Of a stretch of DNA of 64,000 nt, positions 23,209 through 34,033 are shown one piece after another. Source of the DNA: Curvularia sp. ZM96. Its lineage: Eukaryota; Ascomycota; Dothideomycetes; Pleosporales; Pleosporaceae. The notes under the pieces were generated by a model. The model ran no database searches and was not told where the DNA came from. It saw only the letters and a program-made list of their open reading frames with translations. Both the position numbers and the translations under genes were made by a program. Numbering within the stretch: position 1 is the first letter of the stretch; every line of letters starts with the position of its first letter. Location: the NCBI GenBank assembly GCA_022457065.1, contig JAJGBQ010000003.1:1860001-1924000 (forward strand), read 5' to 3'.

Positions 23209-25574
23209 TTATCCCTCTAATTCCTTCAATTCATCCCGTGCTGCCCGAAGTATCTGCTTCATATCCAAGTACAGCTTTGGGTTTGGAACTCTCCACCTCC
23301 CACCGTCGGGGAACACCTTCCTCCGTAATCTGTTGACATAGGGAATTAATGATTGGTAATATGGTGTAAAAGTCGCTTCTGCGGTCCTAAGAAAATCTCT
23401 CTCGTCGCCCACTTCTCCTTTCTTTATCTTAGCCAGCTCCTCGGTGTCGATGTAATTCCACTTTTCAAATTGTGGAACAACTCTTCCTCCGTTCGGCCCA
23501 TCATAATGAATACATATCCAGAAGAGTACCCAGAAGAATGACTCGAGATCGTGCATAAACGAATGCATTTCGTCGTCTAGAAGCACCCCAATTGCCATGA
23601 ACGCTCGCGTGCCAGTCTTCCCTCGCGCCCCTGACGGTTTCTTACGATTCTCGTTGATCGCAAGATCAAGGTCTATTAAAAACGCGCGCCAGGAGAGGTC
23701 ATCATCTTCTTCGTTAATCATGAGGTTGTTCGGCGAGATATCGCATTGTAGCATGCCGGCTCGTGTGTGTAGCGACTCGTATCCATCGATGCAGCCTTCC
23801 AACGCACTCAGAAGACCAACCCTAGAACTGGCTTTGTAAATGGGCTTCCCGTAGTCACGGACGATGACACGGCGGTGGACCCGGTTTACAATTGCAGGTT
23901 TTGTTGGAGAGCTCGAGCAAGTGCGCTTACTAGGCGGCAGTGGCATTGCCGTGCAGCTCGAGGATCGCTTCCGCCCAGCAACGCTGCTGCTTCCGTCTCT
24001 CCGCGAGGCCCGGCGTCCGGTCGTGCTCGGTGGCGGCATCGCTTTCTCTGGCGTGTAGTTCTTTGCATTCGTTATGTCTAGGCCTTTCCGTACGTTTGCA
24101 CGGATGTCGTCATCTTGACCGCCTACACGGACCGTCTCGTGGTGGAAGTATCTCGCAACGTTCATTACCCCCTTCTCAGTTGCCGCGCGCAGCAGTTCAC
24201 CCTCTTCTTCGCGCTCCGGATACTGCCATGAATCCTTGACAACGAGCGGCGTGCTAGGGTCTTCTTCTTGGTAGACTTTCCAACAGGTCGTTGCCCGACC
24301 AGCGACGCAAGGCACCCGCTTTATGACCTTGTCAATGACGAGGCGCTCTTTCCCATTCTCCCGCTCGATCTCGATGTACCGCTTATCTCCGACCGTGATA
24401 ATCGTCGGGTCGAATCCCAGCTGCTCCTCGTTCATCCAGAGAAACCCAAGTATTGCAGACACAAACTGCAATCCATCCTGATTGACATCGAATTGCTCGG
24501 AGGCGATGCCCCCAAGTCGGTCAAACTCCCACAGCCGCATAAAGGGTCCACAGAGAGTGAAGCCAAGAACGAAGCGGCGGCTATCTTGAGCGGCGAGCAC
24601 CTCCCTCGCGTATCGGCCGAGGTCAAGCCACGCCTTGGACGCTTTGTCGGCCAGCGGGTTGCTCTTGAGCTCTCCAGGTATAAGGATCTGTGACCAACGA
24701 CATTTTGAGTCCACGCCGACGTTCGGATCGTCCACAAAGCCAATATCCAGCTTACGATCGGCGGTGGAGCCTTGCAGAGGCTGGTGGGGCTGTGCCAGTG
24801 GTCGCCGTCGAATTCCAGATGCCGGCCGATGCCCTTCTGCAAGGTCCAGCAGCCGGTCTGTCAGCAGGGCAAACCAGCTCAGAACGTCCTTTTCCTTTGC
24901 CCCTTCAGGCCAGCCCTCCCAGCCGCTCTCTACCCGGAAGAGTGGGCTCTCTCCTTCCTTGCACTTGTCAAACACGGCCTGTGCCGCCGCTCTCAGACTA
25001 GGCACATCTCCGAAGAACACCTCGGCGAAGCCGGGTATGCCAACGTACAGGTGTCCCAGCTCCTCCTTCAGCACATCGTCTACGTGTTTGCGGTGCTCGG
25101 TTGAGTTCGCGAAGCTGCCCGTATTGATGGAAAAGGGTGTATGTTGGAAGGACGAGGTAGGGCGGGGTGGAGGCGTCGATTCAGTGACGGCGTCGTAGAC
25201 TCTGTTCCAGATGACTTCATCAGGTTCGTTTTCGAGGACTGCTCGAAGAAGTGGTTTAATGCGTTCGATGTCAAAGTTGTCAGCTTCCGTCGAGAGTTCA
25301 AGTCGCAGTAGATCACTACGAAGAGTCCCTCGACCTGCGCCGGACGGGAGTGATCGGGCAACTGGTAGACCTTGCAATGCTGTGATGAGATGGACGGCTA
25401 GGTCTTTCAGTTCTAGTATAGTTTAGATGTAAGAACAACAGAGTAGATGTGGGTATTACTTTTGTCGGATAAATTCAAGTCCTTACATAGGGTATTAAAC
25501 GAATTGCGGACGCTGCTCAATCCCTCTCCTATGGGTTTAGAGTTGAGTATTTCCAACCGAGACGGAGCTGCCAT
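23209..25574 (-). CDS. FunK1 fungal-type protein kinase
   Basis: Two exons: 25,574-25,460 and 25,412-23,209, with a 47-bp intron, 772 aa. The long second frame has no in-frame ATG at its start, and the first exon supplies one (MAAPSRLEILNSK). The N-terminal half has a PGELKSNP block typical of FunK1. The kinase part has the catalytic-loop variant LQCDISPNNLMIN (Cys instead of the His of HRD) and a metal-binding LIDLDLA in place of DFG, followed by GTRAFMA. A Ser/Arg/Pro-rich insert lies near residues 490-540. FunK1 kinases are a fungal expansion whose substrates are mostly unknown. The gene converges on the DUF3435 gene. Confidence 0.9.
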
Positions 25575-26151
25575 TGTTCGCAAACGCTCAAGGAATCGTA
25601 GTGCGGCTGCGCGAACGAGCTTGCATGCGCAGATTTTCGTACGTTGAGACTATGAATGACTGAGGCAGAAAGTGCATTGTGAGAGGGTACGACGAGAATG
25701 AGGATACAAGCGGCGAAGTAACGCGACCGGCGCGCAGGCCAAGGAGGCTGGCTCGGCAAAACGTCGGCGATGGACCACGTGTATCCGACTCACGTGATCG
25801 CGTGATAATGCTACAGTCAGCGTCTATTTACCCCGCCTTCATCGTCGCAAGCTCCTTCATCCTCCAAACTCTGGATTACATTGCTTAGGACCTGTCAGAG
25901 GATGTTAGGCTAACTAGGAGGGAGCTGTCTATCCTCTTTTTGAGCGGCTTGAGTATGTCGGTGGGTGGCTGTGGTGGATGAGATTAGACGCGCTGCACGC
26001 GTTTTGGTGAGGTGGGTCATATGCTGGTAAAACATATTATTGGGCGGCTGCAGATCCGGCTGTCAACGATTGCCAATAGCATAGAAACAAGTCGGAAGTC
26101 GCGCTGCAAACGGCGGTTTTTGTCAAAATGAATCTTTTGACCGAAGGTACA

Positions 26152-26182
26152 CTCTCATGCAGTTGCAGCTTCCGGTTTCTGT
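26152..26182 (+). repeat. Lone MITE terminal repeat
   Basis: These 31 bases, starting TCTCATGCAGTTGCAGC, are identical to the terminus at 60,610-60,640 of the MITE inserted in the phosphotransferase gene. No partner in inverted orientation is seen within several hundred bases, so this is probably a truncated copy. Confidence 0.65.
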
Positions 26183-26329
26183 AGTTACAATGAATAGCAG
26201 TGAAGCGCGGGCCCTATTTATGCCAAACGTGAGTACCAGCAGTATTGAAAAATGGAAGCGTTCAACCGCACAATCGTCGATTATCTTGACTGAAAGTTTT
26301 CGTACACCTGCCCACGTCAGGCTGAGTTC

Positions 26330-26358
<29 letters not shown>
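26330..26358. repeat. CA microsatellite
   Basis: A pure (CA)n run of 29 bases. Confidence 0.95.
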
Positions 26359-26360
<2 letters not shown>

Positions 26361-26695
26361 CTGCTTCACGACAATACATAACCCAGTCAGGCATTAAGCC
26401 AACGTGTGTCGAACTCTTTGCTGAATGCCGTGTTCACCGGGAAAGTCGTGCCGTGCCGTCTGCCCACTTTCGAACCCTCGTCCATTACCACAATGGTTCA
26501 AGCTTCTGCATCTGCCTGCAAATTGGAAAAATGTTACTCATTCTTTGCTGCGCTTAGATCTAACCTCTATGCAGAAGTTGTTCAATCCGTTCGCATCATG
26601 AATGGGTGGTTGTGCTAATCCGAAAGCTCCGAAACAGGGGAACACGCTAACTTGCAAATCGCTTAGCTTTAATTTGCATAACTTTGCTTTAATTT

Positions 26696-26760
26696 GCTTT
26701 GCCTCGCACCGCTTTGCCTCGCACCGCTTTGCCTCGAATCGCTTTGCCTCGAATCGCTTT
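26696..26760. repeat. 15-bp minisatellite
   Basis: Four tandem units of GCTTTGCCTCGCACC, the last two reading GAATC instead of GCACC. Degenerate units continue on both sides. The array lies directly upstream of the gene starting at 26,832. Confidence 0.9.
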
Positions 26761-26831
26761 TTCCTTCGAACCAACCACGGACCACTTTAGCTCGCACCGC
26801 TTTGGCTCGAACAGCCTTTCTCTTTGAAGCG

Positions 26832-27567
26832 ATGCCACGTGAGCAGAATTTGACTGAAGACAGCCTACGCGATCTCGCTGATGAGATGAGACAATGCTTC
26901 GGAGAGGATTACATTCCTCTGTCAAAAGCTCAGTCTGCTGCCACTAGGAAATGCTCAGATCTTGTCGCAGAGAACCCCACCTCCTGGTCACGGAACACAG
27001 TCAAAAGACGGGCACACACGATTTTGAGTGACCTCTGGACACACAGTCCTGAGCTCTTTGCTCTGGTTGCCTTGTCTGTCACTCCAACAAAGCTAGGAAC
27101 CTTGAAATCAGATAAGTACCTTCAAGTGCTGCTCAGGTGGTGGAACAACGTGCATCATCCGAAGGGACTTCAGGAGGTCATTAACAATCACTCGGATATT
27201 CTGCCCTCTCGGAAGGAAAACCCTCAGAAAGAAAACCCTCAGAAAGAAAACCCTCAGAAAGAAAGCCTTCAGAAGGAAAGCTCCAACTCTCGCTCAGGTC
27301 AGTGCAACAGCATGGCTTCGCTCATGAGGTAGAAAGTTGAGTCTGAGCCTCACTAACGGTTATGCAGACGCGCCTCCGTATCGCTCGACACTACAACGGG
27401 ATGATCTGCTCGACTTTCTACAAAACCACCCTAGGGCGGATGGACTCTATCACATATTAATCCCAGAAGACGCGCATGAACGTCCATCTATTGAAATATC
27501 GAGCGAAATGTGCCAAGATCTTATTGAATATGTAATTGAAAGTACTCGAAGGAGAAACGGACTATAA
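26832..27567 (+). CDS. Unknown two-exon protein with Lys-Glu-Asn-Pro-Gln repeats
   Basis: Exons 26,832-27,297 and 27,368-27,567 (intron GTCAGT...CACTAAC...GCAG) give 221 aa. The N-terminal 120 residues are helical with several Trp (SWSRNTVKRRAH, LLRWWNNVHHP). Near residues 135-150 there is a KENPQ repeat in four copies encoded by a 15-bp tandem repeat. The C-terminus is acidic. I do not recognise a family. An in-frame stop after 27,332 is removed by the intron, and splicing restores a sensible reading. Confidence 0.6.
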
Positions 27568-29461
27568 CTATCTCTCAAGTTGGAAGACAGAAGAGTACTG
27601 TAGGTTGTCCATAGAGCATACATGTTTGACCCTCCGATATCTCTACAAACGTGAAACCTGTGTCTCCCCGCCCAGTATCAACTCTGGTCGTTTCTTTGTT
27701 CCCGCCTGACACTTGGACGAATCCACGTTCACTGCCCTTGTCGACCACAACCCCACACACACTTGGATGTTTTTCGTACTTGAAGTCATTCTGTCCGGTC
27801 GTCTCCTCAATCGCGAGCTGGACACCTATCTTTCCAGAAACCTTCAGTTGAGTCAATATCCACTCAGAGATTAACAGGGCCCAGACTCATACCAGCTCCT
27901 CAGCTTTATCCCGTAACGTTTCTTGCTCTTGTGTGCCCCTTACCATGTCCAATTTGTAGCTTTCTTGAGCGTAGTAGATGCAAGAATCGAACGCGTCGCC
28001 GAAAGTTGGCGCTGCTGAGGCTTGGAGCGGACCGTACAAAGGCGTATCGACGTTGCGCGTAGTTCTAGAAAGTAGAGGTAGATGGAGCTCGAACTCTCTG
28101 GAGGTATCTATAGAGCTAGTCAGTCAGATACTAACGAGGGATGGTATAGTTTCGGCGGCGCTCACATGGAATGCGAGGTACGGTTTATGTGTCGTAAGGC
28201 TATCTTGAATAGAATAGGAAGCAGCGCAAGAGTTGTATTGCTAAGCGCGCTGCGAGCGACCGAAAAAGAAAAGGCGATTCTTTTAAAAACTGCAAAGCAC
28301 AGGCGTGTGTAGCTCCGGCGACAGTTGCACATATTCATTGTAAGCGTTGATGCCCAACCGTAGGCAGAAACGAACATCACGTGCACGCCGCGCCACCCAG
28401 TCATGTGGAACCACATGTCTGTGCGCATTTTGCATCCTGACGTTGCCGTGTATTTGCGAACCAGTCGCCAACTTAACTGGTACTCTTCATGCTTTTCAGG
28501 GCAAGGCGATCAACTCATATGAGAACCACGCAAATTTTCCATTGGCGACTGCGGTATGGAAAAAAGTTAAAACGTGCTTCGCATCATAACGTTTGCATTG
28601 AATTGACTTGCATTGAATTGACTTGAGTTGAATTGAATTGCGTTGATTTGACTTGCGCTGACTTGACTTGCGTTGATTTAACTTGAATTCCTTGCACACC
28701 GTACTTTCTCAACGCTAATATGCACACGATGTAGTTCGCAGTGGTGGTCAGAGCCATAATCAACGGCAAATGAATCTGCAGCAATACGATGATGGCAGGA
28801 GGTGTGAAGGCACGTAGGAGGGTGCATAAGCCCAGAGGTAAAGGTGAGTCTTCCAATCTCTCCAGACTCAAGCTAGGGTTAATTATTCAAACAGCTTGAC
28901 GGAAAATTATTATCTTCACGAAGTGAGTTGCATACATATGACTGTTCGTGTCTATGTGTATCCTCGAGAGCGGAATAGTACACAGACAGTGCATGCGTTC
29001 AACATGCCCAGCTTCAATCGGTAGTGACGCTACTGAGATCTGCAAGCCTCTTCACATCTAGACGCATCCTAGGGCGATATTACGCTAATGCTCCTTTTGC
29101 AGGGGCTCGACAGTTCAGCAAGGGCTTCCAGATAAGATGTAGGAAAGCATGGGCTGTTGGCAATATATGCAGGAAGATAGATATAAAGGCTAGCTGTAGG
29201 TCTCCAAATTCCCATTCTCGCCGACTACCTAAGCTAGATCACCCTTTTCTGTCAGAATCACACTCCGTTACAAAACCATCTAAGCAGAGCTGGCCAACAC
29301 GCTTCTTTCACGTCCAATCTATTTTTCGTCATCTCCCTGGAGTCGGCCTGCCATACAACACCCTCACCATACTCATCCTTGCTATCCTTCTTTGGTAGGA
29401 ATGAAGCACTCACTATTGACGAACACACGCTTACATTGAGAAGCACCTTCCATCACCCACT
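27568..29461. other. Intergenic, no gene seen
   Basis: About 1.9 kb without a convincing ORF on either strand. It contains a degenerate tandem array at 28,590-28,690. Confidence 0.5.
28590..28690. repeat. Degenerate TTGAATTGACTTG-type minisatellite
   Basis: Irregular tandem units of 10-15 bases built from TTGACTTG, TTGAATTG and GCGTTGA. It is non-coding. Confidence 0.8.
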
Positions 29462-31084
29462 ATGTCTGACTTCAACAACCACTCGAATTCCTTTACTTCC
29501 AATCCCTCCTATGCAACAGACCGACAGGGTACTGCTCCTCCAGCAAACTCCCCCATCACGTCCAGCACTCGGCCGAACCCCTCCACCTCGAATAATAGTA
29601 CTCACATCGTCAGTGGAGGACTGTTGAATAGCAATGACCAAACCCAGCGCACAACTCGAGTCAGTAGTAATATTGATAGCGACCACCAAGTCCGAAACAA
29701 CGCTCTGGACGATCGAAATGACACGTCGCCCTCTGCAGTTGAGACGGTGGATTATACAGATGATCCCACTGTTCGAAGGCTTCAGCATGCCTTCCATACC
29801 GATATGCCACGACGTTCTGCAGTACCATTCACACTTGCAAGTTCCCTGGCCCCCGAAATGACTGCCAGGGATAGAGAAGGGTTTGGTTTACAGCCTGACG
29901 CTTCCCAATCAGAAAGTGCTTCCAACAACAATCAGTCTACAACTTCGAGGCCTGACGGTTTCGATCTTTTCGAAAACTCCCCCTCTGGAATCCCGTCAGT
30001 TGCTGTCATAGACACTCCGGTAACACTTGGTGTGTCTCGAGACGATTACTTCAGCTTGTCCGGTGCCCTACAGTCTGATCCTCCACAGGCGAACAGTTCC
30101 GGATCCCTCAGAGTTTCTCAAGCGGCTGAATTTACTGCCTTTGGCTTCCACGCAAGTGAATTGCCATCATACCCTATGCGTCGTTCGGCGCCGCCTAGCG
30201 GAACGGCCGCACTTTCCAGTCACCCTCTTGGGGAAGCAAGCGACACAGCCACCATATTCAACTCCATCCATCCCGTCAACGAAAGATCTAGTGATCAACG
30301 CCCTTCATATTCCCTGGGAGATTTAGAGTTGCGAAGCGACGACTCCAATGTAGCTGGGGGTGTATATGCTACTGTCCATTCTGAGGCTGACTGTACCCAC
30401 CGACAAACCGAAAATAGCAATGGAGATGTTACTGAAAATGGCCATGGACGAATGCAGGCCAGTCCAGGCACACCAACGAATATTCCGCTTTCGGTCAACG
30501 TGAGCGAACTGCGATTGGGCCCGGTGAGCAGGGAGTCACACACCGAGCTTGCGCTTTTCAGCCAATACAGCGAAGACGAGCCAAGCCAAGCTACTCCAGA
30601 CACTACAGCAAGCAGCTCCGCAACCCCAGTAAGGCGCCGTACTCCTGTTATACGGGTTGGGGATTTACTCGCCAACCATAGTGATGGACGAGCACCAGCC
30701 CGCCCAAACACCCCGTTGCAGCTGCAGACCACAGATTCACAGCCGTCGTTCGACCTTTCTAGTCACCATTCAGGTAGAAGGGCTAGCAACGATAATCTAG
30801 TTCATGGTAGTACGCCCGATAGTAGCACTCGCGACAGCACGTCCAGAGACGACGGGCGTCCAACACGCTTGAGCAATTACTTGCCAGGAGCATCTCCACC
30901 AAGCGAGGATAGAGAAGCATGGATTAGTGAACTTATCGTTTCGCCTGAGAACGCCATTGACGATAGAGCAAACAACACCTTGACTAACGCGCAAGCGAAT
31001 TCAACAGATGTCAATAGTGCTATGCGTAACGCTACTCCTCAGGAGAGGGAAACATTAGGGTTGGACGAGTTCCATGGCCGTTAG
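29462..31084 (+). CDS. Unknown 540-aa Ser/Thr/Asn-rich protein
   Basis: This is a single uninterrupted frame starting MSDFNNHSNSF. It is rich in Ser, Thr, Asn, Asp and Pro throughout, with no membrane segment or signal peptide, so it is probably intrinsically disordered. The only distinctive region is a weakly conserved-looking RRRTPVIRVGDLL near residue 395. Length without a stop in a region of normal composition supports a real gene. No function is proposed. Confidence 0.65.
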   Translation: MSDFNNHSNSFTSNPSYATDRQGTAPPANSPITSSTRPNPSTSNNSTHIVSGGLLNSNDQTQRTTRVSSNIDSDHQVRNNALDDRNDTSPSAVETVDYTDDPTVRRLQHAFHTDMPRRSAVPFTLASSLAPEMTARDREGFGLQPDASQSESASNNNQSTTSRPDGFDLFENSPSGIPSVAVIDTPVTLGVSRDDYFSLSGALQSDPPQANSSGSLRVSQAAEFTAFGFHASELPSYPMRRSAPPSGTAALSSHPLGEASDTATIFNSIHPVNERSSDQRPSYSLGDLELRSDDSNVAGGVYATVHSEADCTHRQTENSNGDVTENGHGRMQASPGTPTNIPLSVNVSELRLGPVSRESHTELALFSQYSEDEPSQATPDTTASSSATPVRRRTPVIRVGDLLANHSDGRAPARPNTPLQLQTTDSQPSFDLSSHHSGRRASNDNLVHGSTPDSSTRDSTSRDDGRPTRLSNYLPGASPPSEDREAWISELIVSPENAIDDRANNTLTNAQANSTDVNSAMRNATPQERETLGLDEFHGR

Positions 31085-32368
31085 GATTGAGTTTGACAAC
31101 TTCAGAGGCAGTTGAGGTTCCGGTTGAAGGTCATGCGCGGGCAGAGAGCGTGCGGATGTGTGGGAGGTTGGTTGAGGAAGCCTGAGTGACGTGAGAATAA
31201 TGCGAATGAAGAGGCACCCCTTTTGCGTTTGCGTTCGTTTGGGTATATAGGTAGCGATCTGCTTCATCTAAACACGTGAGCCATCGACAATAATATGTTA
31301 AGGCTGGCTGCTCTGCCTCGATAAGACATGGGTGAAGGCTTATCACATGACTAAACCAAATAGTTAAGCGAACAGGTCCAAACTGGACCAGTTTCTCATT
31401 GGCCACAAGCACATCTAATTATTGATTTCTCGTCCAAGTGGGAAAAGTGCAACTGTCCCTTTAATTTTAGCTAGCTTTCGATCGATAGCCTCACCTTTCT
31501 CCTGCCCTCTCTCCGGAGCTTGTTGGAGGGCGTAGACAGGGAACGCTCCGTGATGTAACTAGGGCCTGATGCGCAATGCCTTTCGGCAGAAAATCAGGAA
31601 CCGCTACTACAGTTTGTGTCCATCGCCCCTAAGCTGCCCTGACACGGTGCTGCGACGAGAGCGTCAATGTCAGGGGAGGCATGGCTCAAGATGGGGTCAA
31701 ACGTAAGCGCCGAGGTGACCGATTTCTGGTCATAGCACGCTCGATGACGTGTGCAGAAGCTAGAAAGCTGGTTCTGGCACTCGCGCGCGTAATGGTGGAT
31801 GGCGCATCGGCGGCCAATGACCACCTGCATGGCGTATCGGAACATGTGCTATCGAACGAGGCAGAGAACGTTCCGTCTAATGCCCACAGAATGGCCTTTC
31901 ATGTTATGTGGACCTGTTTTGGGCCCAGCGAAGGCGCTGCTGACGTTGCTCGTAAGATAGAAAAACCGGAGGCTGAGCGGGGTAACGTTAATGCCAAGTA
32001 TCGTGTCACGCGGGAGACATTAGTCCAGAAAATCTAGCACACTAATTACAGTGGTCCACGGGAAAAGGAAGATGGAACTCTAAGTTGGTGCTCAATTGAG
32101 GACGTTGAGAGGCTTGAAAGCAGGAGCCAGAAACCGGAACCGTGCCCCAAGTTCTGGAAGGGAGCCGAAAACGGATTCCAGGCTGCAGAGCGCCATGGTG
32201 GCGTGCAAAAGAACCTGGAAACAGGAGCAAAGCACTCGACCACGGGAAACGCAAACTCGAATCCATCTGACGTACCGTATGTATTGTAGCATCTGGATCC
32301 CGATTTTGATTCACACAGACTGGATTAAATGAATCGGCTAGCCAGGTCTCTAAGGAAGCGGCATAATC
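31085..32368. other. Intergenic, no supported gene
   Basis: Short frames at 31,681-32,037 (+) and 31,594-31,845 (-) overlap each other and lack recognisable motifs, so neither can be preferred. Confidence 0.4.
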
Positions 32369-32632
32369 ATGACTTCCCAGCAGCAATCACAGCCACTAGC
32401 ACGCGCAAAGGCACGACGAGCCGCAAACAACAACTACCAGAAGCTATCTAAGACCCTCTACGAAAAATTGGCGAAGCTGTGCCAAGAATACGACACAGAT
32501 ATCTACTTCCTAGCCCATCGTAATGGCCGCTTTAACGGATTTGTATCTAAAAATAAAACAGGCCAGCCCTGGCTCCCGCCAGATCAAGACACACTTGTAA
32601 GCTTCCCGTTATTAGCAGCTATCAAGGACTAA
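32369..32632 (+). CDS. Small MADS-like protein
   Basis: This 87-aa ORF starts MTSQQQSQ. After a basic stretch (ARAKARRAANNNYQKLSKTL) it reads KLAKLCQEYDTDIYFLAHRN, followed by a Pro-rich tail. This resembles the core of small fungal MADS-box-like ORFs (basic helix, then LC-x-DVDV-like strand, then NGR). It is shorter than true SRF-type factors. The match is from memory and modest. Confidence 0.5.
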   Translation: MTSQQQSQPLARAKARRAANNNYQKLSKTLYEKLAKLCQEYDTDIYFLAHRNGRFNGFVSKNKTGQPWLPPDQDTLVSFPLLAAIKD

Positions 32633-33100
32633 ATCGATTCAAGGACAGAGCATATCCCCCGCCGGTGATAAAGTCGCCGTCAAATTTCCTTCGAGCTCGT
32701 TGTGGACGAGCTCAGGACACCTCTTACAAACCGGGTTGTGAAGCGCCATGTAGCCTCAGCCCGTTGGCAAATCTGAATTGTACCATAAACAAAACTGCAT
32801 CTGGCGACCTATCTCCATCAAAGAAGTAGTGAGGCATAATGTTAGAATCAACACCTAGCAGTCTAGTGAGCAATGAAATACAAAGCAGTCATTGATACTC
32901 TCATTCTCGCTGCATTGGCTGAAATGTCCAGCCGTCTTCGTTGATGAGACGCTAGACCGCCATAGGCTTAGTGTCGATGAGTGAGAACTTAGAAGATGAA
33001 TGATTATTCTCACCACATCACAGCAACTTCGACGGCAATTAAGCTTCAACGCGTCGTTCATGGTGATGTTATCCTTACATTTCGCAAAACATGTAACTTA
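32633..33100. other. Left flank of NLR unit 1, no gene
   Basis: No supported ORF. It ends with the TA at 33,099-33,100 that borders the inverted repeat. Confidence 0.4.
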
Positions 33101-33680
33101 ACGTCCGTCCCTACGGGTCGAACATCCCTCCGCAACGAACCACTAACATTGTTCAAGTACCTCACGCCCAAGTTGCGGAGACTCTTAGATTCAAATACAT
33201 ATTTATATACTCTTTGGATCTACCTCTATCTATCGTAAGCCTTAAATAGCAATATTACAGCAATCAAAGGTGCGTACATGAATCTCTCGTGTTGGCTGCG
33301 GAAGCTGCAACGACAACCCCCCCTGTTCTACCCTCCACAGAAGCACAACTTGCTCTTTCGGAGGTCCTATATAAATTATAGTGAGCTAGAAAAGCTATGA
33401 ATATTATATGAAGATATGCAGCCTTTGTCTAGATACACTCCGAGTTTTTCCGACTTGGTGCGTCAGTCCTTCGCGTTTAGCGAGGAGATTTAGAACGCTG
33501 ACATAGCAGGATTACGAACGCTTAGCGGCCTACGATGTACACCTGCGCTATGCCAAAAGAACTGAAGCTGTGGCGCAGCGTTGTAGAAACGTCTACGGGG
33601 TGCTCAAGCGCCCAGTACCTAACTATTCTTAGAAGCAAACTAGTTGTGGATTCTGTTTATCTCGCAGCCTTCACCAGGCT
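33101..33680 (+). repeat. Left terminal inverted repeat of unit 1
   Basis: Aligns with the reverse complement of 38,190-38,772. Well-matched blocks include the first 45 bases and a stretch near 33,425-33,580 (for example CGCTATGCCAAAAG). Intervening parts have diverged with small indels. Confidence 0.8.
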
Positions 33681-34033
33681 AGATGGAAAATGAAACTCAA
33701 GTCGAATTCAAACTTAGATACCAGTTATTTACAAGTATTGTACTTGTGCGACTGCTGTGACGACACCTGGCTCAGCTGCTCAACTGCTGAAAATAGCTGT
33801 AGCGTACGATACCGGCCCACAATCACGTGCTCGATCTGCCAACCTCTTACCCACACTCCAGGCACCCTTATGTGGTCAAAGAAAATATACGAGTAGCGAA
33901 AACCTGGCTTTTAGCATTACCATTCATACCGATAGTCACTTCTGTGAATTCCCGAAGCTTCGACATGACAATAGATGCCCTATCTATTTGTGTGCATCCT
34001 TGTTTGTTATCGCTCTAAACATTTGTACCTATG

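Larger units (their letters stand above)
25575..26831. other. Intergenic region with simple repeats
   Basis: The region holds CACGTG and CACGTGATC motifs at about 25,775-25,800 in the putative promoter of the kinase gene, a MITE end (26,152-26,182), a CA microsatellite and a 15-bp minisatellite. Short frames here look accidental. Confidence 0.5.

Noticed and set aside
23864..25198. Several plus-strand frames of 60-187 codons opposite the FunK1 gene
   Set aside because: They mirror GC-rich coding sequence on the other strand and have no motifs, while the minus strand has a continuous, recognisable kinase.
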